Positions 1 through 6,613 of a stretch of 8,213 nt of DNA are shown here, piece by piece. The translations under genes were made by a program, and so were the position numbers. This stretch comes from Micropepsaceae bacterium (GTDB lineage: Bacteria; Pseudomonadota; Alphaproteobacteria; Micropepsales; Micropepsaceae), in NCBI GenBank assembly GCA_025450355.1, contig JANWHR010000261.1:1-8213 (forward strand), written 5' to 3'. Position 1 is the stretch's first letter. Each line of letters starts with the position of its first letter. The notes beneath the pieces are model-generated. The model saw nothing but the letters and a program-made list of their open reading frames with translations. It made no database searches and was not told the origin of the DNA.

Positions 1-621
1 ACGGCGGATGATCTTGCCGATGTCCGGTTGCCATATCCGCTATTCGTTAAGCCTGTTGCGGAAGGTTCCGGTAAAGGTGTCGGCGCGCACTCGCGCGTCT
101 CGAACGCCGCGGAACTGAAGTGTGTTGCTACCGCCCTGATGGCGCGCTTCCGCCAGCCGGTTCTGGTGGAAACTTACCTGCCGGGGCGCGAATTCACGGT
201 GGGAATAACCGGGTGCGGAGCCGACGCGCGCGTGCTGGGCGTGATCGAGATCAGCCCTGCGGACAAGGGCGCCAGCCTGCATTACGGTTATGAGAACAAG
301 GAAAAATGTGACGACAACATCGTATATCGCCTCGTCGCGGATGGAGAGGCCGTTGCAGCCGGGGAAGTGGCCCTGAATGCCTGGCGCGTACTTCGTTGCC
401 GTGATGGCGGGCGTATCGATGTTCGCAATGACGGTCAGGGACGGCCGCAGTTTGTCGAAGTGAATCCGTTGGCCGGGCTCAATCCGGAACACTCTGATCT
501 GTGTTTTCTTGCCGCGTTTAAGGGTCTTTCCTATCAGCAGTTGATCGGAATGATCCTGGTGTCATTTCTGAAACGGAATCCGGCGCTGGCACGAACAGCA
601 CCGGCGAGCTGCGCCGCATAA
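1..621 (+). CDS. ATP-grasp ligase, D-Ala-D-Ala ligase-like (5' partial, first of tandem pair)
   Basis: The reading frame is open from the first base, so the N-terminal domain and true start lie outside the window; 206 residues are visible. They match the ATP-binding and catalytic part of an ATP-grasp carboxylate-amine ligase: LFVKP with the ATP-binding lysine (visible residue 17), the glycine-rich loop EGSGKGVG (21-28), VETYLPGREF (56-65) with the adenine-contacting segment, and a C-terminal metal site RIDVRND...FVEVNP (D140, E153, N155). Members of this superfamily join a carboxylate to an amine through an acyl phosphate. The acceptor loop after EVNP reads LAGLNPEHSDL rather than the TxPGMT typical of Ddl, so peptidoglycan D-Ala-D-Ala synthesis is not assured. 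A second, divergent ATP-grasp gene follows on the same strand 130 bp downstream. The family is clear; the substrate is unknown. Confidence 0.85.
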   Translation, partial: TADDLADVRLPYPLFVKPVAEGSGKGVGAHSRVSNAAELKCVATALMARFRQPVLVETYLPGREFTVGITGCGADARVLGVIEISPADKGASLHYGYENKEKCDDNIVYRLVADGEAVAAGEVALNAWRVLRCRDGGRIDVRNDGQGRPQFVEVNPLAGLNPEHSDLCFLAAFKGLSYQQLIGMILVSFLKRNPALARTAPASCAA

Positions 622-665
622 TCTCCGTGCGGATTTCTGCCGCTGGCGGGGGATCGGACGGCGTC

Positions 666-686
666 AAAATCGCCAAAGGCGATTTT
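666..686. repeat. Perfect hairpin between the two ATP-grasp genes
   Basis: A perfect 9-bp inverted repeat, aaaatcgcc / ggcgatttt, is separated by an aaa loop. The central 11 bases cgccaaaggcg recur at 3695-3705. It lies 45 bp after the stop of the upstream gene. A run of four T closes the plus-strand stem, but no U-tract follows it, so a Rho-independent terminator is possible but weak; a REP-like element or mRNA-stabilising hairpin fits equally. A second, weaker hairpin (gcgcc / ggtgc around gaa, 704-716) follows. Confidence 0.6.
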
Positions 687-734
687 CGCCCGGAGCGCGC
701 GAAGCGCCGAAGGTGCCGCGAGCGAAGCAAGCAA

Positions 735-740
735 GAGGGG
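735..740 (+). promoter_or_regulatory. Shine-Dalgarno supporting the TTG start at 752
   Basis: GAGGGG at 735-740 is the only purine-rich, anti-16S-like stretch ahead of the second ATP-grasp gene. It is 11 nt from TTG 752 and 17 nt from GTG 758, so it favours TTG. An earlier in-frame GTG at 713 has no such site and falls inside a small hairpin. Confidence 0.5.
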
Positions 741-751
741 AAAACTGTTTT

Positions 752-1723
752 TTGCGCGTGATCATTCTGCACTCCGATGTTCCGCCGGAAGCCCCGCCTG
801 ACGATCAGGATACGCTTCTTCAGGCGCGGGCCGTCGAGCGCACGCTGAAACATCTGGGCCATGATGCTGCGTGCCGGATTTTCCATCCCGATTTGGACGT
901 TCTGGAATCCATGCTGGAGCGCGAATGTCCCGACATTGTTTTCAATCTCGTCGAAACGGTATGGGGCCGTGGCATTCATGCGCCGGTCGCTGCGGCGATG
1001 CTGAGCGAAGCCGGCGTACCCTTCACGGGCTGCGGCCCAGGCGCGATTGCGGCCTGCGGGGACAAGGTATTCGCAAAAAGAATTTTGCTCGGCGCCGGAC
1101 TGCCGACCGCGGAATGGTCGGAACCGCCCGCGTGGCGCGGTATCGGTGATGGCCGGTGGATCGTCAAATCCGTCACGGAAGATGCATCCCTGGGCCTGGA
1201 TGATGAGGCCGTGGTGTGCGGCCGCGAAGCGGCGGCAGCGCGCGCCCAGGCGTCGGCGGCGCGCTATGGCGGGCGCTGGTTTGCGGAACGCTATGTGGAG
1301 GGGCGCGAATTCAATGTCGCCCTGCTCGAACGGCACGGCGCAGCTTTTGCGCTTCCCATCGGGGAAATGCTGTTTGAACAATGGGGCGAAATGCGGCCCC
1401 GCATCATCGGTTACGCGGCCAAATGGGATGAAGCCGCCGCCGATTACCGCGACACCACCCGCGTGTTCGACTGGCGCGAGCGCGACCCCAAACTGAACCG
1501 GATGCTCGAATTCATCGCCCGCGAGTGCTGGCTGCTGTTTGGGCTCACCGGATATGCCCGCGTGGATTTGCGGGTCGATCGGGAAGGATTTCCGTTCATC
1601 CTCGAGGTGAATCCGAATCCCTGTCTTGAGCCGAATGCCGGATTCGCCGCGGCCGGTGAGCAGGCGGGCATGAGCTATGATGAGCTGATTACTGCAATCC
1701 TTGCAGCGGCTCTGCGGCACTGA
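752..1723 (+). CDS. ATP-grasp ligase, D-Ala-D-Ala ligase-like (second of tandem pair)
   Basis: From the TTG at 752 the protein is 323 aa and starts MRVIILHSDVPPE, a typical beta-strand opening for this family; GTG 758 is the alternative start. The order is a pre-ATP-grasp N-domain (about 1-95), then the ATP-grasp fold with DKVFAKRIL (K105), WIVKS (K139), the loop TEDASLGLDD in place of Ddl's EGSSVGV, FAERYVEGREF (E179), and the metal site RVDLRVD...FILEVNPNPCLEPN (D272, E285, N287). Length is close to Ddl (about 300-350), and the ATP and magnesium residues look intact. The glycine-rich loop and post-EVN acceptor loop differ from Ddl and from the upstream copy. It is therefore probably a working ligase of another carboxylate-amine pair. 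It likely shares an operon with the upstream gene. Its stop codon touches the stop of the convergent transporter gene. Confidence 0.85.
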   Translation: MRVIILHSDVPPEAPPDDQDTLLQARAVERTLKHLGHDAACRIFHPDLDVLESMLERECPDIVFNLVETVWGRGIHAPVAAAMLSEAGVPFTGCGPGAIAACGDKVFAKRILLGAGLPTAEWSEPPAWRGIGDGRWIVKSVTEDASLGLDDEAVVCGREAAAARAQASAARYGGRWFAERYVEGREFNVALLERHGAAFALPIGEMLFEQWGEMRPRIIGYAAKWDEAAADYRDTTRVFDWRERDPKLNRMLEFIARECWLLFGLTGYARVDLRVDREGFPFILEVNPNPCLEPNAGFAAAGEQAGMSYDELITAILAAALRH

Positions 1724-2641
1724 TCAGATTGGCGCCGCGCGTCGCTTCCCGAGCAAGTGCTCACGCCAAACGATCAGCAGACCCGCGGCAATGACGATCG
1801 CGCTGCCGCTCCAGACCTGGGGTGGCGGAAATTCATGAAACACGAAATAACCGAGAATGACGGCCCAGATGATGGCGGCATAATCGAACGGTGCCAGCAC
1901 CGAAGCCTCGCCGTAGCGATACGAAAAACTCAGGAATAACTGTCCGGCACCACCGGCGATTCCGGTCAGCAGCAACACCGCGAGCTCGGAGTTTGCCGGA
2001 ACCCGCCAGCCGGTCCAGATTGTGAAGAGGCTGACTGTGGCGCTGGTCAACATGAAATAAAAGGCGATGGTGATCGAGTGTTCATGGGCGCTCATGCGGC
2101 GGATCAGTATCCATGCGGTCGCCTGCAATGCCGCCCCGGCAAGGGCGAACAGCGCGCCATAAAAAGCGCCGCGCGACAAACCCGTCTCCGGCCCGGCAAT
2201 GAGGATAACACCGAGGAATCCCGCAACGACGGCGCTCCAGCGATAGACGAACACGCGCTCGCCCAGGAACAACGCGGCCATCACAACCACGAACAGGGGT
2301 GCCGCGAACCCGATGGCCGTCGCATTGGCGAGAGGCAGCAAAATATAGGCCGCGAAATTGCAGAACATCGCGATCGTGCCTGCGACCGAGCGCAGGGCAT
2401 GGCTGCGGATATTCGAAGTCACGAGCAGCGAAGGTCCGCCGGATGCAAACGCCGCAGTGATCACCACGGCCGCCCCGACCAGGCTGCGAAAAAAGACGAT
2501 TTCGCCAAGAGGAAACGATGGCCCAAGCCAGCGTATGGCCGCGAACATGATTGAAAACAGCACGGTGCCCGCGATTTTGTAGCCGATTCCCCGAAGCGGG
2601 CGATCGAACGTTTGCGGGGATGGGTCGCTCGGGGCGGACAT
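1724..2641 (-). CDS. EamA/DMT-superfamily inner-membrane transporter
   Basis: The protein is 305 aa and very hydrophobic, with about ten predicted membrane helices in two homologous halves (about 20-150 and 160-293), the two-EamA layout of drug/metabolite transporters. Family signs include an early helix ending near RWLG, FFRSLVGA in helix 2, and the end-of-half motifs FAAPLFVVVMAALFLGER (113-129) and APFDYAAIIWAVILGYFVFHE (250-270). The C-terminus is positively charged (REHLLGKRRAA), as expected for a cytoplasmic tail. Members export or import amino acids and other small metabolites; this substrate cannot be read from sequence. ATG 2641 is chosen because an in-frame stop lies just upstream. 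The nearest GGAGG (2657-2661) is 15 nt away, longer than usual. It is divergent from an amino-acid dehydratase, so an amino-acid-related substrate is a reasonable but unproven guess. Confidence 0.9.
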   Translation of the reverse strand: MSAPSDPSPQTFDRPLRGIGYKIAGTVLFSIMFAAIRWLGPSFPLGEIVFFRSLVGAAVVITAAFASGGPSLLVTSNIRSHALRSVAGTIAMFCNFAAYILLPLANATAIGFAAPLFVVVMAALFLGERVFVYRWSAVVAGFLGVILIAGPETGLSRGAFYGALFALAGAALQATAWILIRRMSAHEHSITIAFYFMLTSATVSLFTIWTGWRVPANSELAVLLLTGIAGGAGQLFLSFSYRYGEASVLAPFDYAAIIWAVILGYFVFHEFPPPQVWSGSAIVIAAGLLIVWREHLLGKRRAAPI

Positions 2642-2683
2642 GGATTTTGTTTACAGCCTCCGTTGCGCGCGCGATAGAACACC

Positions 2684-3658
2684 ATGAGCAAGAGCGCGGA
2701 ACGTGTGCCGCAATATTCAGACGTCGAAGCGGCGGCGCGGCGGCTCGACGGAGTCGCAGTCCGAACGCCGCTGGTGGAAAATCCTCTTCTGTCGGAACGG
2801 ACCGGCAGTCGCGTGTTTCTCAAGATCGAAACACTGCAACGGACCGGGTCATTCAAATTCCGCGGCGCCTATAACCGGCTGGTGCAGTTGACGCCGGAAC
2901 AGCGGCGCGCCGGGGTGGTTGCTTTTTCGTCGGGCAATCACGCCCAGGGCGTTGCCTGTGCCGCGCAGTTGCTTGGAATTCCGTCAACCATTGTCATGCC
3001 GGCCGATGCGCCGCGCGTCAAAACCGCGGCAACACGCAGGTTTGGCGCAGACGTTGTGCCTTATGATCGTCAGCGCGAGAGTCGCGAACAGATCGCCGCC
3101 CACATCGCCGCGCAAAAGGGTGCTGTCGTGGTGCCGTCGTTCGACGATCCCGACATCATCGCCGGGCAGGGGACAATCGGACTCGAAATCGCCGCCGCGA
3201 TGATACCCGACTTCGTCCTGGTGCCGTGCAGCGGTGGAGGATTGTCTTCCGGCATTGCGCTCGCTCTGCATGAACGGTGCCCGAACTCGCGTGTCATCAC
3301 GGTCGAGCCGGAGGGTTATGACGGCGCGCGCCTGTCACTGGCGAAGGGTGAACGTCTTGCGGCGGAAGGCAAGCGCAACACGATCGCCGATGCGCTGACC
3401 TCGCCGGCGCCGGGTGCTCTGCCATTCGGAATTTTGAACGCCTGTGACGCGCGCGGAGTTGCCGTCTCCGATGACGATCTGATCCGTGCCGTTGCTTTTG
3501 CGGCGCTGAACCTGAAGCTCGTGGTCGAGCCAGGCGGGGCTGCGGCTCTTGCGACGCTGCTGTCGCGGACTTTCTCGGCGCCAGGAAAGGCGCTCGTCAT
3601 CGTGCTGTCCGGCGGCAACATCGACCCAGCAATACTGGCGCGCTGCATCCAGGAATAG
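2684..3658 (+). CDS. PLP-dependent threonine/serine dehydratase (threonine ammonia-lyase family)
   Basis: The 324-aa protein is a fold-type II PLP enzyme. GSFKFRGA (55-62) carries the Schiff-base lysine K58, SSGNHAQG (82-89) is the substrate loop, CSGGGLSSG (182-190) is the glycine-rich phosphate-binding loop, and LSGGN (308-312) contacts the cofactor ring. The family removes ammonia from threonine or serine to give 2-oxobutyrate or pyruvate; close relatives are serine racemases and hydroxyaspartate dehydratases, which these motifs do not separate. It ends without the C-terminal ACT-like regulatory domain of biosynthetic IlvA (about 500 aa), so the length fits the short catabolic type (about 330 aa). 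An in-frame TAG sits three codons before ATG 2684. No clear Shine-Dalgarno precedes the ATG. The 42-bp divergent gap to the transporter must hold or overlap both promoters. Confidence 0.9.
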   Translation: MSKSAERVPQYSDVEAAARRLDGVAVRTPLVENPLLSERTGSRVFLKIETLQRTGSFKFRGAYNRLVQLTPEQRRAGVVAFSSGNHAQGVACAAQLLGIPSTIVMPADAPRVKTAATRRFGADVVPYDRQRESREQIAAHIAAQKGAVVVPSFDDPDIIAGQGTIGLEIAAAMIPDFVLVPCSGGGLSSGIALALHERCPNSRVITVEPEGYDGARLSLAKGERLAAEGKRNTIADALTSPAPGALPFGILNACDARGVAVSDDDLIRAVAFAALNLKLVVEPGGAAALATLLSRTFSAPGKALVIVLSGGNIDPAILARCIQE

Positions 3659-3664
3659 GCGAGA

Positions 3665-3714
3665 CCGGCCAAAGCCGGCCGGAAGCCCCGGAAGCGCCAA
3701 AGGCGCTATCGGGG
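3665..3714. repeat. Tandem hairpins after the dehydratase gene
   Basis: Two hairpins follow the dehydratase stop. The first is ccggc / gccgg around caaa (3665-3678). The second is a longer stem at 3686-3714: outer ccccg / cgggg, a G-T wobble and one A-A mismatch, then agcgcc / ggcgct around aaa. The inner core cgccaaaggcg is identical to the core of the hairpin at 666-686. No T-run follows on either strand, so a classical terminator is not supported, although the hairpins sit where the dehydratase and infC transcripts converge. Confidence 0.6.
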
Positions 3715-3719
3715 GGAAA

Positions 3720-3842
3720 CCATCCGCGCCGCGTCTGCGGCGCATACGAATCTTTTCGCCGTGCCAGTTTATCCTCGAGCGCGCCACGCGCGACCCGGGG
3801 GCGCGGCGGATGGCTCCCTTCCCTCGCATTGCTTCGCAATGC
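3720..3842. repeat. Palindrome-rich intergenic element
   Basis: This stretch between the convergent dehydratase and infC genes holds gcgccgc / gcggcgc around gtct (3726-3743) and a perfect gcattgc / gcaatgc hairpin with a ttc loop (3826-3842). It also holds a long-range 8-bp inverted repeat, ccatccgc (3720-3727) with gcggatgg (3806-3813). No convincing ORF with a ribosome-binding site is visible. The pattern resembles alphaproteobacterial REP-type elements. The 3826-3842 hairpin, 26 bp after the infC stop, could also protect or end the infC transcript, but lacks a U-tract. Confidence 0.5.
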
Positions 3843-3867
3843 TCGCCGGGGACGATATCGAGTTGGA

Positions 3868-4407
3868 TCAGCGCGGCGCCAGAACCATCATCATCTGGCG
3901 GCCTTCGAGCTTCGGATATTGTTCGATCTTCGCGAAGCCGTCGGTTTCCTTCTGAATCCGGCTCAGCAGCTCCATGCCGAGATGCTGGTGGGCCATTTCG
4001 CGGCCACGGAAGCGCAACGTGACTTTCACCTTGTCGCCTTCATCGAAGAATCGCTTCATCGACCGCATCTTCACGTCATAGTCGTGGTCGTCGATGGTCG
4101 GGCGCATCTTGATCTCCTTGATCTCGATGACCTTCTGCTTTTTGCGCGCTTCGGCCGCTTTTTTCTGCTGTTCGTATTTGTATTTGCCGTAGTCCATCAT
4201 TTTGACTACGGGGGGTTTTGCCTGGGGCGAGACTTCGACGAGATCGAAGCCTTTTTCTTCTGCAATGGCGAGGGCGTCGTCGAGGCTGATCGGGCCCATT
4301 TTCTCGCCCTCGGCTCCGATCAGGAGAATTGTGCGGGCGGTGATTTCTTCATTGACGTGCGGACCGTCTTTGGACGGTGGCGCAGGTTGTGCCAGTTTCC
4401 TGATTAT
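3868..4407 (-). CDS. infC: Translation initiation factor IF-3, ATA start
   Basis: Read from ATA at 4407-4405 the protein is 179 aa, matching the usual 170-180. IF-3 binds the 30S subunit, checks the start codon and initiator tRNA, and keeps subunits apart. The N-domain (about 15-82) includes [14 protein letters not shown] and the signature [19 protein letters not shown] (57-75). A lysine-rich linker (about 82-95) leads to the C-domain with [10 protein letters not shown] and [12 protein letters not shown] (129-140), ending [12 protein letters not shown]. The first ATG (4299) would remove 36 residues, including conserved N-domain strands, and has no better ribosome site. ATA has AAGGGAG six nt upstream, and an in-frame TAA lies 12 nt before it. 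Infrequent start codons on infC (AUU in E. coli) let IF-3 repress its own synthesis, so the same control is likely here. It follows thrS on the same strand; rpmI and rplT do not follow. Confidence 0.93.
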   Translation of the reverse strand: MIRKLAQPAPPSKDGPHVNEEITARTILLIGAEGEKMGPISLDDALAIAEEKGFDLVEVSPQAKPPVVKMMDYGKYKYEQQKKAAEARKKQKVIEIKEIKMRPTIDDHDYDVKMRSMKRFFDEGDKVKVTLRFRGREMAHQHLGMELLSRIQKETDGFAKIEQYPKLEGRQMMMVLAPR

Positions 4408-4411
4408 GACT

Positions 4412-4459
4412 GTCTCCCTTTAGAAAGCCCGACACATGACTCGCGGAAGGGAGACCGCG
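4412..4459 (-). promoter_or_regulatory. Candidate Shine-Dalgarno-sequestering leader of infC
   Basis: In the RNA sense, gtctccctt (4455 to 4447) is the exact complement of aagggagac (4420 to 4412), which contains the infC Shine-Dalgarno. The arms are 26 nt apart. The upstream arm is also framed by a 5-bp stem, cgcgg (4459-4455) with ccgcg (4446-4442), placing tctccctt in its 8-nt loop. That loop pairing with the Shine-Dalgarno would form an H-type pseudoknot of 5 and about 7-8 bp. Alternatively the 9-bp helix replaces the local stem. Either would block ribosome entry. The complementarity is seen directly; the fold and any regulation are inferred. Confidence 0.45.
4414..4420 (-). promoter_or_regulatory. 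infC Shine-Dalgarno fixing the ATA start
   Basis: On the minus strand AAGGGAG (4420 to 4414) lies six nt before the ATA at 4407-4405, an ideal spacing. No ATG, GTG or TTG sits at that distance in the IF-3 frame, which makes ATA the only well-placed start. The whole motif falls within the downstream arm of the inverted repeat described for the leader. Confidence 0.8.
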
Positions 4460-4563
4460 GCTTGTTTCCCTGGAATTGCGCGGGCTCCTCCTCTTAAGAA
4501 TCGGCGTCCGGGCCGTGTGGCTCCGTTTACGCACTGAACGCGAAGTTCGCCTGGCCGGTTTAC

Positions 4564-6513
4564 TCAGTTACGCGAATCCGGCGGCATCCCTTCCTGGGTA
4601 AGAATAGGAATGGCTGCGTCTAACGCAAGGCTTTCTTGCGTCTCGCTTCCCAGCCTCCGTAACATGAGTGTGCGGTTTTCTGCCTCTCTGCGGCCAACGA
4701 CCAACAGATTTGGCACCTTTGCCAGCGAATGCTCCCGCACCTTGTAGTTGATCTTTTCGTTACGCAAATCTGTATCGACGCGCAGCCCCGCACGATGCAT
4801 CGCGTCCGCAGCCTCTTGCGCGTAGGCATCGGCGTCCGAGACGACGGTGGCGATCACGGCCTGTACTGGCGCGAGCCACAGCGGGAATTTACCGGCATAA
4901 TGTTCGATCAGCACGCCGATGAAGCGCTCCATCGACCCGAGAATTGCACGGTGAAGCATCACCGGTGCATGTTTTGCTCCGTCTTCCGCGATATAGGACG
5001 CGCCAAGCCTTTCGGCGGTGTTGAAATCCACCTGCAGCGTGCCGCATTGCCATTCGCGGCCAATGGAATCGCGCAGCACGAATTCCAGCTTCGGCCCGTA
5101 GAACGCCCCCTCACCCGGATTGATTGAATAGTTCAGCCCCGCCTGTTTCGTGGCGCTTTCCAGCGACTGTTCCGCGAGCTGCCAAATCTGGTCGCTGCCG
5201 ATGCGATTGTCTGGCCGGGTGGCGAGCTTCACGTGGACGTCATCAAAACCGAGGTCCCGATAGACTTCCATCAGCAGCCGGCAAAAATCGATCGTTTCAT
5301 CGCTGATTTGTTCGTGCGTGCAGAAGATATGCGCGTCATCCTGCGTGAAAGCCCTCACGCGCATGATGCCGTGGAGTGCGCCGGATGGTTCGTAGCGATG
5401 GCAGGAACCAAATTCGGCCAGCCGCAGTGGGAGTTCACGATAGGATTTTGTGCCCTGTTTGAAGATCTGCACATGGCCGGGGCAGTTCATCGGCTTTACG
5501 GCGAGCGTCTTCTTTTCGTCCTCCACCTCGGCCACGAACATGTGTTGGCGGTAATTGGCCCAATGCCCGGACATTTCCCACAGCTTGCGATCGATCAGCT
5601 GCGGCGTTTTGACTTCGCAATAACCCGCCCGCGCGAGCTTGCGACGCAAATAGTCCTCCAGCAAATGGTAGAGCGTGAAGCCTTTGGGGTGCCAGAACAC
5701 CTGCCCGACGGCCTCTTCCTGCATGTGGAAGAGGTCCATCTCGCGGCCGAGCTTGCGATGATCGCGCTTCTCGGCCTCTTCGATGCGTTTGAGATATGCA
5801 TCGAGCTCTTTTTCATCGCGCCAGGCGGTGCCGTAGATGCGCTGGAGCTGCGCGTTCCGCGCATCGCCGCGCCAGTATGCCCCCGCGATTTTCGTCAGCC
5901 GGAACGCCTGGCCGATTTTTCCGGTCGAGACGAAATGCGGGCCGCGGCAGAGATCATGCCAGGCGCCGTGATAATACACTGTGATTTCTTCCGAGCGCGG
6001 AAGATCGCGGATCAGCTCGGCCTTATAGTGTTCGCCGATCTGTTCAAAGTGGCGGATCGCCTCATCTCGTGGCCAGACTGTGCGTCGTGTAGGCAGATCG
6101 CGCGCAACGATTTCGTGCATCCTGGCTTCGATCCTGGGCAGATCGTCGGGATGAAAGGGCTCATCGCGCGCAAAATCGTAATAGAATCCGTCCTCGATCG
6201 CTGGACCGATGGTGACCTGCGTGCCCGGAAACAGCTCCTGCACCGCCATCGCCAGCACATGTGCAGCGTCATGGCGAATGAGTTCGAGCGCTTCGGGGTC
6301 CTTGCGTGTAATGATCCGCACCCGGGCATCGCCCGGAATCGGGCGGGACAGGTCCCAATCCTGTCCGTTCACTTCGACCGCGAGCGCGGCACGCGCGAGT
6401 CCGGGACCGATCGCCGCTGCGATCTCTGTCCCCGTTACCGCTCGGGGGAAGTGGAGCTGCTTGCCGTCGGGTAGAGTGATGTTGACGGGGGCTGGAGACG
6501 GATCGGCGGACAC
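4564..6513 (-). CDS. thrS: Threonyl-tRNA synthetase
   Basis: This is a 649-aa class II aminoacyl-tRNA synthetase, close to E. coli ThrRS (642 aa), charging tRNA-Thr in the cytoplasm. The domains run in order. TGS spans about 10-70. The N2 editing domain has HDAAH (H81, H85) and DLCRGPH (C189, H193), the set that removes mischarged serine. In the catalytic core, motif 2 lies around [11 protein letters not shown] (R373), the zinc ligands are C344 (MNCPGH), H395 (DDAHIF) and H521, and motif 3 is [11 protein letters not shown] (R530). The anticodon-binding domain (about 545-640) includes [14 protein letters not shown] and [11 protein letters not shown]. All expected catalytic, zinc and editing residues are present. 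The start is GTG at 6513, with a modest AAGG 11 nt upstream. No U-tract terminator separates it from infC, so cotranscription is likely. I see no tRNA-like operator of the E. coli thrS kind in its leader. Confidence 0.97.
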   Translation of the reverse strand: MSADPSPAPVNITLPDGKQLHFPRAVTGTEIAAAIGPGLARAALAVEVNGQDWDLSRPIPGDARVRIITRKDPEALELIRHDAAHVLAMAVQELFPGTQVTIGPAIEDGFYYDFARDEPFHPDDLPRIEARMHEIVARDLPTRRTVWPRDEAIRHFEQIGEHYKAELIRDLPRSEEITVYYHGAWHDLCRGPHFVSTGKIGQAFRLTKIAGAYWRGDARNAQLQRIYGTAWRDEKELDAYLKRIEEAEKRDHRKLGREMDLFHMQEEAVGQVFWHPKGFTLYHLLEDYLRRKLARAGYCEVKTPQLIDRKLWEMSGHWANYRQHMFVAEVEDEKKTLAVKPMNCPGHVQIFKQGTKSYRELPLRLAEFGSCHRYEPSGALHGIMRVRAFTQDDAHIFCTHEQISDETIDFCRLLMEVYRDLGFDDVHVKLATRPDNRIGSDQIWQLAEQSLESATKQAGLNYSINPGEGAFYGPKLEFVLRDSIGREWQCGTLQVDFNTAERLGASYIAEDGAKHAPVMLHRAILGSMERFIGVLIEHYAGKFPLWLAPVQAVIATVVSDADAYAQEAADAMHRAGLRVDTDLRNEKINYKVREHSLAKVPNLLVVGRREAENRTLMLRRLGSETQESLALDAAIPILTQEGMPPDSRN

Positions 6514-6613
6514 TTGTGTTGAACCTTGGGGTCAATGCCGGGTTGTTACATTTTTTGCCCGGATATGAACAGACAGACGCGGCTCCCATCCCCCCGTATT
6601 GCGGGCAGGATGG

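Noticed and set aside
518..1720. 400-residue minus-strand frame opposite the ATP-grasp genes
   Set aside because: It is antisense to clear ATP-grasp motifs, crosses the intergenic hairpins, and has low-complexity Arg-rich composition typical of a shadow frame.
3829..4497. 222-residue plus-strand frame rich in Phe and Leu opposite infC
   Set aside because: It is the complement of Lys/Glu-rich IF-3 codons, which read as Phe/Leu on the other strand; infC homology is decisive.
5233..6474. Long 413-residue plus-strand frame opposite thrS
   Set aside because: It lies entirely antisense to a fully conserved threonyl-tRNA synthetase; in GC-rich DNA the opposite frame often stays open. It has no ribosome site or recognisable domain.
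6538..6562. Hairpin ccggg / cccgg with a T-run in the thrS leader
   Set aside because: The stem is only 5 bp with a 15-nt loop and the T-run lies inside the loop, so it is neither a terminator nor a convincing operator.
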